Assembly (NCBI RefSeq): GCF_013393905.1
Contig: NZ_CP040272.1
Location: 3,530,001-3,594,000, forward strand
Reading direction: 5' to 3'
DNA: 64,000 bases
Source: Nostoc sp. C052
GTDB lineage: Bacteria; Cyanobacteriota; Cyanobacteriia; Cyanobacteriales; Nostocaceae
Part shown: positions 32,642 through 42,340 of the stretch, in pieces
How positions within the stretch are numbered: position 1 is the first letter of the stretch
Layout of the letters: each line of letters begins with the position of its first letter
The notes under the pieces: generated by a model
Told to the model about the DNA's origin: nothing
Seen by the model: the letters and a program-made list of their open reading frames with translations, nothing else
Database searches by the model: none
Made by a program: the position numbers and the translations under genes

Positions 32642-32962
32642 GTGATGAGCGCAAATAATATTCAAAAGTATCGGTTTGTCTGTACCTTGACTTTCGGTGA
32701 TATCTACGGTCAAATAATTGTTTGGTTAATTACAATTACTCTCAGTTTGGCATCAGCTTTGGCATTGATGGGTGCCAAGCGACCTGTGTATGCTTTAGCA
32801 ACGGCGGGTCTCGTCGTTCTGCTATCGCTACCTTTCTTGTTGTTTGCCTTTGTCACTACCTTGTTAAATCATATTGAAGTCGCTCCTGTTGGGCCGGGAA
32901 CCAAATTGGAACCCATACCAGGTAATGTGTCTCAGCAACAACCTGTACAAGCAACTAGCTAA
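32642..32962 (+). CDS. Small conserved membrane protein
   Basis: 106 residues (ATG 32642 or 32645) with two hydrophobic segments (about 22-42 and 48-72) and a soluble Pro/Gln-rich tail. No known family. AGGAGAGAC lies upstream at a long distance. Function unknown. Confidence 0.65.
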   Translation: MMSANNIQKYRFVCTLTFGDIYGQIIVWLITITLSLASALALMGAKRPVYALATAGLVVLLSLPFLLFAFVTTLLNHIEVAPVGPGTKLEPIPGNVSQQQPVQATS

Positions 32963-33163
32963 ACAGTTAGGAGTTATGAGTTAGGAGTTATGAGTCATAT
33001 AACTCTTCAGTTTTAACTTTTCACTCCTAATTTAAAAATTTGTCATAACATCCCTGTCTATAAGCAGGGAATTTTTTTGTAGAGACACCACTGTTGTAAC
33101 CCACTGCCTGATTCATCACGTCTCTACAATAGAACAGCAGTGGTTTGCAGTCGGGGGCTAAAT

Positions 33164-34891
33164 ATGCTGGAACATGATGTGATTATTGTCGGGGGTGGAT
33201 TAGCAGGATGTCGCGCTGCTGTGGAAATTGCCCGCACCGACCCTAGTTTAAATATTGCTGTGGTTGCGAAAACCCACCCAATTCGTTCGCACTCGGTTGC
33301 GGCTCAAGGTGGTATGGCTGCATCGCTGAAAAATGTTGATTCAGAGGATAGTTGGGAAGCACATGCTTTTGATACTGTCAAGGGTTCTGATTACTTGGCA
33401 GACCAAGATGCTGTGGCAATTCTCACCCAAGAAGCGCCAGGTGTAGTAATTGACTTGGAACATCTCGGCGTTTTATTCTCTCGCTTATCCGATGGGCGCA
33501 TTGCCCAACGAGCTTTTGGGGGACATTCCCACAACCGTACTTGCTACGCTGCTGATAAAACTGGTCACGCGATTCTGCACGAATTGGTTAACAATTTGCG
33601 GCGTTATGGGGTGCAAGTTTATGAAGAGTGGTACGTGATGCGTCTCATTTTGGAAGAAAATGAGGCGAAGGGTGTGGTGATGTTCCACCTTTTGGATGGA
33701 CATATAGAGGTGGTGCGGGCTAAGGCGGTGATGTTTGCCACAGGGGGCTATGGTCGCGTTTATAACACTACCTCTAATGATTACGCGTCTTCAGGTGATG
33801 GTTTGGCAATGACTGCGATCGCCGGTTTGCCCCTAGAAGATATGGAATTTGTGCAGTTTCATCCCACTGGTTTATATCCGGTAGGGGTGCTGATTTCAGA
33901 AGCGGTACGGGGAGAAGGGGCGTATCTGATTAATAGTGAAGGCGATCGCTTTATGGCGAACTATGCTCCCAGTCGGATGGAACTAGCTCCTCGTGATATT
34001 ACCTCACGAGCGATCGCTTACGAAATTCGCGCCGGTCGTGGTATTCATCTTGATGGCAGTGCTGGCGGCCCCTTTGTCTATCTGGATCTACGCCATCTAG
34101 GCAAAGAAAAAATTATGAGTCGCGTTCCCTTTTGTTGGGAAGAAGCACACCGTCTAGTAGGCGTTGACGCCGTAACTCAACCGATGCCAGTCCGCCCGAC
34201 AATTCACTATTGTATGGGTGGTATTCCAGTTAATACTGATGGGCAAGTTCGTAGTAGTGGCGATGGTTTAGTTGATGCTTTCTTTGCTGCGGGTGAAACA
34301 TCTTGTGTTTCCGTACATGGTGCAAATCGTTTGGGGAGTAATTCACTACTAGAGTGTGTAGTTTATGGTAAAAGGACTGGGAGTGCGATCGCCAAATTTG
34401 TCCAAAAACGTAAGTTACCCTCTGTAGATGAACAACGGTATGTAAAAGAGGCCCAGCAACAAATTCAAGCTTTGCTAGAACAACCAGGAAAGTACCGTAT
34501 TAACCAAGTTCGTCAAGCCTTCCAGGATTGTATGACTGAGTACTGTGGTGTTTTCCGCACTGAGGCGTTAATGACTGAAGGTTTGCAGAAACTAGAAAAA
34601 ATACAACAGCAATACCCTCAAATTTATTTAGATGACAAAGGTAGTTGCTGGAACACAGAACTCGTAGAAGCTTTAGAATTGCGAAGTTTAATGGTAGTAG
34701 GGCAGACTATTTTAGCATCAGCCCTAAATCGCCAAGAAAGTCGTGGCGCTCATTTCCGCGAAGATTATTCCCAGCGAGATGATACAAACTTTCTCAAGCA
34801 CACAATGGCTTACTATTCACCAGCCGGAATTGACATTCAATATCGACCGGTGGCGATTACTATGTTTGAGCCAAAAGAGCGGAAGTATTAG
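33164..34891 (+). CDS. sdhA: Succinate dehydrogenase/fumarate reductase flavoprotein subunit
   Basis: 575 residues from ATG 33164; a frame upstream to GTG 33140 adds residues that spoil the normal N-terminus. The FAD-binding motif is DVIIVGGGLAGCRAAVE. The covalent-flavin region HSVAAQGGMAA and the catalytic block FVQFHPTGLYPVGVLISEAVRGEGAYL are intact, as is the late Arg motif HGANRLGSNSLLE. It oxidises succinate in respiratory/thylakoid electron flow. The iron-sulphur subunit gene is not adjacent, as is usual in cyanobacteria. Confidence 0.93.
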   Translation: MLEHDVIIVGGGLAGCRAAVEIARTDPSLNIAVVAKTHPIRSHSVAAQGGMAASLKNVDSEDSWEAHAFDTVKGSDYLADQDAVAILTQEAPGVVIDLEHLGVLFSRLSDGRIAQRAFGGHSHNRTCYAADKTGHAILHELVNNLRRYGVQVYEEWYVMRLILEENEAKGVVMFHLLDGHIEVVRAKAVMFATGGYGRVYNTTSNDYASSGDGLAMTAIAGLPLEDMEFVQFHPTGLYPVGVLISEAVRGEGAYLINSEGDRFMANYAPSRMELAPRDITSRAIAYEIRAGRGIHLDGSAGGPFVYLDLRHLGKEKIMSRVPFCWEEAHRLVGVDAVTQPMPVRPTIHYCMGGIPVNTDGQVRSSGDGLVDAFFAAGETSCVSVHGANRLGSNSLLECVVYGKRTGSAIAKFVQKRKLPSVDEQRYVKEAQQQIQALLEQPGKYRINQVRQAFQDCMTEYCGVFRTEALMTEGLQKLEKIQQQYPQIYLDDKGSCWNTELVEALELRSLMVVGQTILASALNRQESRGAHFREDYSQRDDTNFLKHTMAYYSPAGIDIQYRPVAITMFEPKERKY

Positions 34892-34978
34892 TTGAAAGTA
34901 AATTTATGTGAGAAATCGAGGTGACTACAAAAATTTAATTTTGTCCACCTCGATTAAAAATATGAAATGATTAAGTTA

Positions 34979-35179
34979 TCAATCAGAGCCTAATTGTTTT
35001 TGAATCACGGCTGTTATTTTTTCTTCCCAAGCTGGATCATTTAATTTTATTGCAGCATCACGATGACGAGATTTTCGTCTATCCATATAAGCATAAAAGG
35101 CTTGCTTATCATCCTTGTGGGTGATAAAGTAACTTTTTAGCTCTTGGTCGCTCATTGCTGCATAGTTTACCTTGTTCAT
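34979..35179 (-). CDS. DUF6887-like small protein
   Basis: 66 residues: VNYAAMSDQELKSYFITHKDDKQAFYAYMDRR resembles a family of short cyanobacterial proteins that I recall as DUF6887. It is usually encoded with a DUF6888-type partner, here the gene just upstream at 35195. Pairing of two tiny proteins suggests a toxin-antitoxin-like module, but neither activity is shown. Confidence 0.65.
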   Translation of the reverse strand: MNKVNYAAMSDQELKSYFITHKDDKQAFYAYMDRRKSRHRDAAIKLNDPAWEEKITAVIQKQLGSD

Positions 35180-35194
35180 AGGTCTACACTACAT

Positions 35195-35410
35195 TCATGG
35201 TTCAATACTACCATCTGGCGTAATTTCTAGCTCTATTCCTTCATTTTGCCCAGCTAATATAAATATATTGAGCGATCGTTCATCTAATCGCACGATGTGA
35301 ATTGGCTGAAACATCACATTTGTAAGTTGATGGCAAAGTCTATATAACGATTGCAGCTGTTCTACTCTTGGTTGTAGCTCGTCCATGAATTTTCCAGAAA
35401 CGATCCTCAA
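35195..35410 (-). CDS. DUF6888-like small protein
   Basis: 71 residues: LCHQLTNVMFQPIHIVRLDERSLNIFILAG...IEITPDG-like text matches the pattern I know for DUF6888. It is 15 bp upstream of its partner and on the same strand. ATG 35386 is a possible shorter start. Function unknown. Confidence 0.65.
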   Translation of the reverse strand: MRIVSGKFMDELQPRVEQLQSLYRLCHQLTNVMFQPIHIVRLDERSLNIFILAGQNEGIELEITPDGSIEP

Positions 35411-35546
35411 GCATCTAAAATATTATTGATCCGTAAAAAAACTGATTATACGATTACACTTGCTGAATCTGGGATTTAGCAAGTGCGAAGATATTTTCTG
35501 TATGCAGTCAAATTCTGACTATAAAAACAAGATTTTTATTTAAAAT

Positions 35547-35732
35547 ATGAATAATTTACAAACTTGGTATATTGTCAAGCGCCCTGGTGGAAACTGCGAA
35601 ATTATCCCCAGCGACCAAGTTAGCAACGATAATTTAGAGATTATAGAACAGTGGGGGCCTTTTAGTTCGCAAGAAGAGGCGATCGCTCGGCGTGTAGGAC
35701 TTATTAGGGCTGGAAAATGCCAACCAGTTTAA
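35547..35732 (+). CDS. Small conserved cyanobacterial protein
   Basis: 61 residues: WYIVKRPGGNCEIIPSDQ, then WGPFSSQEEAIARRVGLIRAGKC. The last part resembles short 'SQEEAIARRVGLIRAGKC' proteins found in cyanobacteria. No function is known. Confidence 0.65.
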   Translation: MNNLQTWYIVKRPGGNCEIIPSDQVSNDNLEIIEQWGPFSSQEEAIARRVGLIRAGKCQPV

Positions 35733-35810
35733 GTTAGGAGTTAGGAGTTAGAAGTTAAAAGTTAACAATGATGGTTTTTATTCCTAACTCCTCACTATTC
35801 ACTCCTAACT
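35733..35810. terminator. Inverted short-repeat tract between convergent genes
   Basis: GTTAGGAGTTAGGAGTTAG is mirrored by CCTAACTCCTCACTATTCAC-like sequence. It lies between the 61-residue gene and the protease gene at 35811. Confidence 0.55.
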
Positions 35811-37094
35811 TTATTTTTCTGCTGTGGGTGTACCCTTCTCAGCAATTTTTTTACCTATAACTTCCACCGCTTTAGCGAATTGAGGGTCTGCTAGGGTAGC
35901 TAGTTTGTCGCGTCCGTGCAGCCACAAATCTTCCATCTGCTTTTTGGTCAAATCCACCTTCACATCTGGCTCAATGCCTTTATGATTGATGTCTGTACCA
36001 TTGGGGGTATAGTAATGAGCAATTGTTACCGCCAATCCTGAACCATCTTCCAGAGGACGTACTGATTGGACCAATCCCTTACCAAAGGTTTGAGTACCTA
36101 CCAAAGTCGCGCGCTTATTATCTTTCAAAGCCCCTGAGAGGATTTCACTGGCACTAGCTGAACCTTTATCTACCAGTACTACCAAAGGTTTATTTGTTAA
36201 GGCTCGTCCGTTTGCCTCTTCTTTTTCTGCCTCTCCTTGGCGTTCAACTGTGGAGACAATCTTACCTTTATCTATCCACATCCGGGCAATATCCACACTG
36301 GAGAAGAGTAAGCCACCTGGATTACCACGCAAATCCAGAATATATCCAGCTACCTTTTTGCTTTCTAAATTTTTGATAGCGCTTTGCATTTCTTTACCAG
36401 CATTGGCACTGAACTGGTTCAAGCGGATGTAACCAAGATTTCCCGCTGGAGTTTGCTTTTGGGAAAACTTAACTGGATGGATTTCAATTCGTGCCCGTTT
36501 GATGTCAAATTGTTTTGTCTGCCCGTCGCGCTGAATAATCAGGCTGACTTGCGTTCCTGCTTCACCCCTAATTAAAGATACTGCCTGATTGGTATCCATC
36601 CCCTTAGTATCTTTGCCATCTATTTTGAGGATGATATCTTTTGCCAAAACACCAGCTTTAAAGGCTGGTGTATCTTCGATTGGCGCAATTACAACCAACT
36701 GCTTGGTTTTTTCATCCTGGCTAATGGTGATCCCAATACCTGTCAATTCTCCAGAGGTATCAACCTGCATATTCTTGAATTCCTCTGGGTCCATAAATCG
36801 GGTGTAGGGGTCTTGTAGCTTTTTCAGCATTTCCCGAATGGACTTATACGCATCTTGTGGATTACTGTAAGACTTGCTCAAGTATTCCTTACGAACAGCC
36901 TGCCAATCAACCTGATTAAAAGTACCGTCTACATATTGGCGTTGAACAATTTGCCAAACTTCATCTACTAATTCTTTAGGACTCGCTTTAAATAAAGCCT
37001 GACCTCGCGAATGAATGCCAAGGCTAGTAACAGCGATCGTGGAGAGTGTCACTGCCGTAGCACCCAAAACAAGTCTACTTTTTGTAATCACCAT
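35811..37094 (-). CDS. Carboxyl-terminal processing serine protease (S41, CtpA/B family)
   Basis: The likely start is ATG 37094 (MVITKSRLVLG, a signal anchor), giving 427 residues; the frame continues to 37157. It has an N-terminal helical domain, a PDZ domain with GELTGIGITI and GVLAKDIILKIDG, and an S41 core with GSASASEILSGALKD (Ser) and GTQTFGKGLVQ (Lys). The Ser-Lys dyad cleaves C-terminal tails; one member of this family matures the D1 protein in the lumen. Which paralogue this is cannot be decided here. Confidence 0.9.
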   Translation of the reverse strand: MVITKSRLVLGATAVTLSTIAVTSLGIHSRGQALFKASPKELVDEVWQIVQRQYVDGTFNQVDWQAVRKEYLSKSYSNPQDAYKSIREMLKKLQDPYTRFMDPEEFKNMQVDTSGELTGIGITISQDEKTKQLVVIAPIEDTPAFKAGVLAKDIILKIDGKDTKGMDTNQAVSLIRGEAGTQVSLIIQRDGQTKQFDIKRARIEIHPVKFSQKQTPAGNLGYIRLNQFSANAGKEMQSAIKNLESKKVAGYILDLRGNPGGLLFSSVDIARMWIDKGKIVSTVERQGEAEKEEANGRALTNKPLVVLVDKGSASASEILSGALKDNKRATLVGTQTFGKGLVQSVRPLEDGSGLAVTIAHYYTPNGTDINHKGIEPDVKVDLTKKQMEDLWLHGRDKLATLADPQFAKAVEVIGKKIAEKGTPTAEK

Positions 37095-37311
37095 AATGAC
37101 AGCTGCATCAGAGGGAAAATTTATAGTCAGTATGCTCAATCTAACACAGGCTACCACTGTACAGACGGAGTATGTATTCCTAATTTACACAAAATACTTG
37201 ACAATCTGGCAAATTGAGGGATTGGGGATTGGGGACTAGGGACTGGGGACTGGGGATTACTTATTACTTATTCTTCCTCTGCTTCCCCTGCTCCTCTACC
37301 CCCCACCCCCT

Positions 37312-38538
37312 TTAAGGTTCTACCCAGCGTTCATCTGCCTTAATGAGGTTAATTAATTCTTCTACACCTTTATCTTCTGGGACTTTTTTAATTTCTTCTC
37401 GACCACGATACAAAGAAATGTAACCAGGTGTTTTGCCGACATAACCATAGTCGGCATCGGCCATTTCTCCAGGTCCATTGACAATACAACCCATAACTGC
37501 AATGTCTAACCCAGTTAGGTGTTTAGTGGCTTCCCGAACTTTGTGCAGCACTTCTTCTAGGTTAAACAACGTGCGTCCACAGGAAGGACAAGCGACATAT
37601 TCCACCATCGTTTTTCGCAATCCCAAAGCTTGGAGAATGCTGTAGCAGACGGGAATTTCTTTTTCTGGTGCTTCTGTAAGTGAGACGCGAATTGTATCAC
37701 CAATGCCATCAGCAAGTAAGGTGGCAATACCTGCTGTAGATTTAATTCGCCCGTATTCGCCATCACCTGCTTCTGTAACGCCTAAATGTAATGGATAATC
37801 CATACCCAGTTCATCCATGCGCTTGGCGATGAGGCGATAGGCGGCTACCATCACCGGGACTCGTGAGGCTTTCATGGAAACTACCAAGTTGCGGAAATCC
37901 AAAGATTCACAAATGCGGATGAATTCTATGGCAGATTCCACCATGCCTTCGGGGGTGTCACCGTAAGTAAATAGCATTCTCTCCGCGAGGGAACCATGAT
38001 TTACCCCAATTCGCATCGATTTTCCTTGATCGCGCAAAGAAACTACTAGAGGTTCTAAAGTTTCGCGGATTTTATCGCCAATTTCGTCAAATTCGCTTTT
38101 AGTATATTCAGTTCGATTAATGTTTGGCTTTTCAAACACATACAAGCCGGGATTAATCCGTACTTTCTCTATGTGCTTGGCAACTTCCACGGCGATTTTT
38201 AGCCCATTGTGATGAACATCAGCCACAATTGGCACGTCTTGGTAAGTTTTAATTAATTTTTGTTTAATTTCTCCTAAAGCTTTCGCATGAGCCATACTCG
38301 GCACTGTGACGCGGACAATTTCGCAGCCAATTTCGTGCAGACGACGAATACCAGCTACGGAACCATCAATATCAAGAGTGTCTTCGTTAATCATTGACTG
38401 CACTACAACGGGGTAGCCGCCGCCAATGGTGACATTTCCTACCTTTACAGGGCGAGTTTTACGCCGCTTGATAGTTGTATCAAAGGTGGCTTGAGGTGAT
38501 GTAATGCTTGAAGTGTTTACTGTGGGCAGAGTTTGCAT
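37312..38538 (-). CDS. ispG: 4-hydroxy-3-methylbut-2-enyl-diphosphate synthase (IspG/GcpE)
   Basis: 408 residues. The cluster ligands lie in YVACPSCGRTLF and AVMGCIVNGPGEMADADYGYVG, binding the [4Fe-4S] centre. The N-terminal TIM-barrel part has VVQSMINEDT and ADVHHN. It carries out the penultimate step of the MEP isoprenoid pathway, feeding the carotenoid enzymes crtB and crtP elsewhere in the window. In cyanobacteria it takes electrons from ferredoxin. Confidence 0.96.
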   Translation of the reverse strand: MQTLPTVNTSSITSPQATFDTTIKRRKTRPVKVGNVTIGGGYPVVVQSMINEDTLDIDGSVAGIRRLHEIGCEIVRVTVPSMAHAKALGEIKQKLIKTYQDVPIVADVHHNGLKIAVEVAKHIEKVRINPGLYVFEKPNINRTEYTKSEFDEIGDKIRETLEPLVVSLRDQGKSMRIGVNHGSLAERMLFTYGDTPEGMVESAIEFIRICESLDFRNLVVSMKASRVPVMVAAYRLIAKRMDELGMDYPLHLGVTEAGDGEYGRIKSTAGIATLLADGIGDTIRVSLTEAPEKEIPVCYSILQALGLRKTMVEYVACPSCGRTLFNLEEVLHKVREATKHLTGLDIAVMGCIVNGPGEMADADYGYVGKTPGYISLYRGREEIKKVPEDKGVEELINLIKADERWVEP

Positions 38539-38891
38539 AACCTGATTAGGTAAATTTGCTGTAGATCAAATATCAGATTTAATAAATCTCTGTTTCCCAG
38601 ATTGCCACAGGTGGTGGCTCTTTGGGTGATTAGATAAGAAAAAAATCAGACAATAACACAGCACAACAGATCAAGAGCGATCGCCTTTGTGACTAAGCTA
38701 TAGTGCGATCGCTTTCCCATTCTCATACACGATCAACTGCGTCAGCTTTTCTCACTACCCACAGTACGATGTCCTGCATGATGAAGTGCGTTAGCGCAGC
38801 CCGCCACAGGCATCGCGATTTCTTACTTGAGTTAGCAAGACTTCAATAACCATCATCTTATAATATAGTCAACCAGCATAAAGCAGAATTT
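38539..38891. other. Intergenic region with a dispersed repeat
   Basis: Contains HIP1-like sites and the 29-nt repeat at 38789-38817. No coding frame was recognised. Confidence 0.6.
38789..38817. repeat. 29-nt palindromic dispersed repeat, reverse orientation
   Basis: GCGTTAGCGCAGCCCG then CCACAGGCATCGC, the reverse of GCGATGCCTGTGGCGGGC-like sequence. Intergenic sister of the copies in the macro and transposase genes. Confidence 0.75.
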
Positions 38892-39089
38892 ATGAATGCC
38901 AAACAGAAAATAATTGAAGAGATAGAAAATGTACCAGAAGAAATTGTATACGAGGTTCTGGACTTTTTACTTTTTTTGAAAGCCAAAGAAGATAAAGAAG
39001 ATTTAGAAGATGCAAAAGCTGCATTAAAAGAAGCACAAGAGGTTGGTACGATTTCCTTGGGTGAACTCAAAACGGAATTAGGTTTGTGA
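38892..39089 (+). CDS. Antitoxin-like protein (DUF2281 type)
   Basis: 65 residues: a short helix NVPEEIVYEVLDFLLFLKAKEDKE is typical of this antitoxin family. The end overlaps the RelE-like toxin start by 4 bp, the usual coupling of type II pairs. It probably autoregulates and masks the toxin. Confidence 0.8.
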   Translation: MNAKQKIIEEIENVPEEIVYEVLDFLLFLKAKEDKEDLEDAKAALKEAQEVGTISLGELKTELGL

Positions 39090-39346
39090 GTTACGAAGTA
39101 GAAATTGCTCCGGCTGCAAAAAGACAGATAAAAAAATTACCCTATGATGTTCAACAAAAAATAGTTGCTAAATTAGAAGAACTTGCTTTTGAGCCTTGTC
39201 CCGATGGTGTGAAAAAATTAGAAGGTTCTGATAATTTATATAGAGTCAGATTGGGAAAATATCGAATTATTTACGAAATACAAGATGGTTTATTATTAGT
39301 CACGGTGGTCAAAGTAAAGCATCGTAGCGATGTTTATAGATTGTGA
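39086..39346 (+). CDS. RelE/ParE-family toxin
   Basis: 86 residues from GTG 39086. The RelE fold pattern is clear: VEIAPAAKRQIKKLP, then KLEGSDNLYRVRLGKYRIIYEI, then VVKVKHRSDVYR. The Arg/Lys and Tyr residues of ribosome-dependent mRNA interferases are present. It pairs with the upstream antitoxin. Confidence 0.88.
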   Translation: MSYEVEIAPAAKRQIKKLPYDVQQKIVAKLEELAFEPCPDGVKKLEGSDNLYRVRLGKYRIIYEIQDGLLLVTVVKVKHRSDVYRL

Positions 39347-39525
39347 ACAACTAAAAATCGTGAGCATCCCAAATGTGCAAAAACGCCTTACCGCTTTCGC
39401 ATTCTCATCGATGATGCAAGTGCGATCGCTAAATTTATGTTTTTATAATACAAATATACTATTGAATAAACAGATTACACATCCCACCAGCTAAATTAGA
39501 CTTATCACCAAATGCTTTAACGCCC

Positions 39526-39744
39526 ATGCTAGAAAAAACATCTACATTCCAGAAAGCTATAGAAGCAGTAGAAGCATTAGATCCAGAAGCTCAGGCTATT
39601 CTTGTAGATATTATCCAAAAGCGCCTCAAGCAACAGCGACGGGATGACTTATTAAAAGAAATCGCGCAAGCAGAGAGTGATTACGCTCAGGGTAATGTCC
39701 GGCGTGGTTCAGTTGCAGATTTGATGGCGGAGTTAGATGAGTGA
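39526..39744 (+). CDS. Antitoxin-like protein of a second toxin-antitoxin pair
   Basis: 72 residues, helical (FQKAIEAVEALDPEAQAILVD...LLKEIAQAESDYAQGN). It resembles small antitoxins found upstream of RelE-like toxins. The 3' end overlaps the toxin by 4 bp (GTGA). Confidence 0.75.
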   Translation: MLEKTSTFQKAIEAVEALDPEAQAILVDIIQKRLKQQRRDDLLKEIAQAESDYAQGNVRRGSVADLMAELDE

Positions 39745-40025
39745 AAATTTTGGTTTGGAGTCCGACCTTTGTTCGTGCTTTTAAGCGTGTAGTCAAGAAA
39801 AATCCTGAGTTACGTTCTCAAATTGAGCAAATATTACAACAAATCGCTGAAGATCCATTTCAACTCAGTTTACGTAGTCACAAGCTAAAAGGTGATTCAT
39901 CGGGTAGATACTCATGTTCAATTGATTATAGTAATCGGATTTTATTTAAATTTGTTACAAATCCTGAATCAGGAGAGGAAGAAATTTTGTTGCTAACTTT
40001 AGGTTCCCACGATGACGTTTACTAA
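39741..40025 (+). CDS. RelE-like (YafQ-type) toxin
   Basis: 94 residues from GTG 39741. VWSPTFVRAFKRVVKKNPEL and SLRSHKLKGDSSGRYSCSIDYSNRILF are typical of type II mRNA-interferase toxins, and LLTLGSHDDVY at the end matches the conserved C-terminal His-Asp segment. It pairs with the overlapping antitoxin. Confidence 0.82.
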   Translation: MKILVWSPTFVRAFKRVVKKNPELRSQIEQILQQIAEDPFQLSLRSHKLKGDSSGRYSCSIDYSNRILFKFVTNPESGEEEILLLTLGSHDDVY

Positions 40026-40085
40026 ATTCAGTATTATTTTTAACTAAGGCAAGCCTAATAATTAGAAAATAAGTACAGATTTTAG

Positions 40086-41123
40086 ATGAACACTCAAATA
40101 ATAACCCAACTACCAATTCCTCAGCACTTTAACCCCGATCGGGTCGGCGATGTCTGGCGCGTACCTTACCAAGAACGTGCCGCTGAAGCTGAAATCTGGG
40201 CAAAACAACACGATATTAAACCAGCATCTTTAGATAAAACTCGTATTTGCTTACTGTTAATTGATGTCCAAAACACCTTCTGTATCCCTGGATTTGAATT
40301 ATTTGTAGGTGGAAAATCCGGTAATGCGGCGGTGGATGATAACGTCAGATTATGTGAGTTTATCTATCGAAACTTGGGAATAATCACGAAAATTGTACCA
40401 ACTCTAGATACTCACACAGCAACACAAATCTTCCATCCGATCTTTTGGGTGAACGCTGCCGGAGAACATCCCACTCCAGCAGCTACTAGCATCACACCAG
40501 CAGATATCGAACAAGGTATCTGGAAAGTTAACCCAGCAGTTGCTAACAGTGTTACTAATGGGGATTATGAATTATTAGAAAAACACGCTTACCATTACCT
40601 TAAAAAACTTAGTCAAGATGGGAAATATCCCCTGACTGTTTGGCCTTATCATTCTATGTTGGGCGGTATCGGTCACGCTCTAGTTTCATCGGTAGAAGAA
40701 GCGATATTTTTTCACGGCATTGCGCGTCAGAGTCAAACGCAATTTGAACTCAAAGGTGAAAATCCTTTAACAGAAAACTACTCCATCTTACGTCCAGAGG
40801 TGTTAGAAGATTTTGAACAACGTCCACTTGCTCAAAAGAACACGCGCCTGATTAAACAACTTTTAGAATTTGATGTTGTCATTATTGGTGGTCAAGCTAA
40901 AAGTCATTGTGTCGCTTGGACAATTGATGATTTATTAACAGAAATTAAACAGGTAGATGCTACCCTGGCGAAAAAAATCTATTTACTAGAAGATAGCACT
41001 TCTCCTGTTGTTGTCCCTGGTGTTGTGGACTATACAGAACAGGCAGATGCAGCATTTACAAGGTTTGCAGAGGCAGGAATGCACATCGTCAAATCTAGCG
41101 AAAATATAGCATCCTTTTTTTAA
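40086..41123 (+). CDS. Isochorismatase/nicotinamidase-family cysteine hydrolase
   Basis: 345 residues. The catalytic Asp lies in LLLIDVQNTFCIPG, a metal or Lys region in KHAYHYLKKL, and the nucleophilic Cys in GGQAKSHCVAWTIDDL. It is longer than usual nicotinamidases (about 200), with an extended N-terminus and inserts. Possible substrates are nicotinamide or other amides. It stands alone on the plus strand. Confidence 0.85.
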   Translation: MNTQIITQLPIPQHFNPDRVGDVWRVPYQERAAEAEIWAKQHDIKPASLDKTRICLLLIDVQNTFCIPGFELFVGGKSGNAAVDDNVRLCEFIYRNLGIITKIVPTLDTHTATQIFHPIFWVNAAGEHPTPAATSITPADIEQGIWKVNPAVANSVTNGDYELLEKHAYHYLKKLSQDGKYPLTVWPYHSMLGGIGHALVSSVEEAIFFHGIARQSQTQFELKGENPLTENYSILRPEVLEDFEQRPLAQKNTRLIKQLLEFDVVIIGGQAKSHCVAWTIDDLLTEIKQVDATLAKKIYLLEDSTSPVVVPGVVDYTEQADAAFTRFAEAGMHIVKSSENIASFF

Positions 41124-41197
41124 CGCAAAGGATCGCAAAGGTTTCGCAGAGGAACACAGAGATTTCCTTTGCGTTCCTCTGCGTTTAAAAACAAACC
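41124..41197. terminator. Inverted repeat between convergent genes
   Basis: AACGCAAAGGATCGCAAAGG is mirrored by CCTTTGCGTTCCTCTGCGTT. It forms a long imperfect hairpin ending both flanking genes. Confidence 0.65.
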
Positions 41198-42091
41198 TCA
41201 TTTCTTCAAATAACCCTTGGGATCTTCTGCTACCCAACCCAGAGATGAGCTAGAACGCACTTCAAAATGGAGATGGGGTTGAGTGGAACTTGGTTTTCCA
41301 CTAATGCCTACTGTTCCTAGTAAGTCTCCTTTTTTCACTTGCTGACCGACAGTAACTTTAATACTGTCAAGCTGGGCATAGCGGCTTTGGAGTCCGCCAC
41401 TGTGGTTAATAATGACCAACTTACCATAGGAACCTTGATCGCTGGCAAAGGCTACAGTTCCAGGTGCGATCGCTAACACATTAGTACCAACTGGTGCTAA
41501 CAAGTCAACACCACTGTGGAAGAAAACTTCACCTGTCGCAGGATTAATTTGCCAGCCGTAAGCTAATCCCACTGTCGCCACTTGTGCTAAAGGATATCCA
41601 GATAGCGATGCCCGATTTGGTGTACCTGCATCACTGGGTAAAGGGGATTTAGTTACAACACCATTGGGCGACCAGTTTACCCCCGGAACAAATACGATTC
41701 TGGGGTCTGGTTGGCAGCCATTCACCTCAAAAAGGCTATCAGCACGAACTTTGTATTGTGCCGCTACTTGTCGCCAAGTTTCACCGCGAGGTACTTCGAC
41801 TACAATCCCATTGTAGGGAGGAATTTGAAGCACACTCCCAACGGCTGCAATCCCACCATTCTGCAAAGCTGGATTCATGCCGATAATAGTTGTAGGAATG
41901 AGATTGTAGCGCTGCGCTATGCTCTCCAAAGTTTCACCACGAACAACTTTATGGCGTTGGAAGCGAGATAAGGCTGAAATTGGGCAACCACCTACAGCAG
42001 CGTTAGCACTCTTCGAGTATGGCAGTATGCTTACTAGGCTCAAGGCGCTAACTAAGCTACAGAGAAATAGTTGACGAAAGAGTAAAGTCAT
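41198..42091 (-). CDS. LysM and M23 peptidase-domain cell-wall hydrolase
   Basis: 297 residues with an N-terminal signal sequence. Two LysM modules follow (VVRGETLESIAQRYNLIP and VEVPRGETWRQVAAQYKV). The M23 domain has HSGVDLLAPVG and HLHFEV, with the zinc-binding H/D and HxH residues intact. It probably cuts peptide bridges in peptidoglycan. ATG start. Confidence 0.92.
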   Translation of the reverse strand: MTLLFRQLFLCSLVSALSLVSILPYSKSANAAVGGCPISALSRFQRHKVVRGETLESIAQRYNLIPTTIIGMNPALQNGGIAAVGSVLQIPPYNGIVVEVPRGETWRQVAAQYKVRADSLFEVNGCQPDPRIVFVPGVNWSPNGVVTKSPLPSDAGTPNRASLSGYPLAQVATVGLAYGWQINPATGEVFFHSGVDLLAPVGTNVLAIAPGTVAFASDQGSYGKLVIINHSGGLQSRYAQLDSIKVTVGQQVKKGDLLGTVGISGKPSSTQPHLHFEVRSSSSLGWVAEDPKGYLKK

Positions 42092-42340
42092 GTATAAAGG
42101 TCAATAGCGCATTAACTTTAGATTTTAGATGGGAAGAGTGGGGATTGGGGAGTGGGGACTAGGGGAAACGAGGAGACAAGGAGGACAAGTCTCTTCGTTA
42201 TCTCCCCCCTCTTCCTTGTCTACCTTGTCTCTTCTCAATCCCCAGTCCCCAATTTTCCATAAATTGATCTGTCCACTTGCCGTTAGCTTGACTACACTTA
42301 GAAATTAGCAACTGCATTGCTGTCCTTGAGTAAAAAGATT
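42092..42340. other. Divergent intergenic region with short G-rich repeats
   Basis: GGGGATTGGGGAGTGGGGAC-type tandem units and their complement near 42140-42255. No gene. Confidence 0.6.

Noticed and set aside
32462..32713. 83-residue minus-strand frame at 32.5 kb
   Set aside because: It overlaps the plausible membrane protein gene in antisense and has no features.
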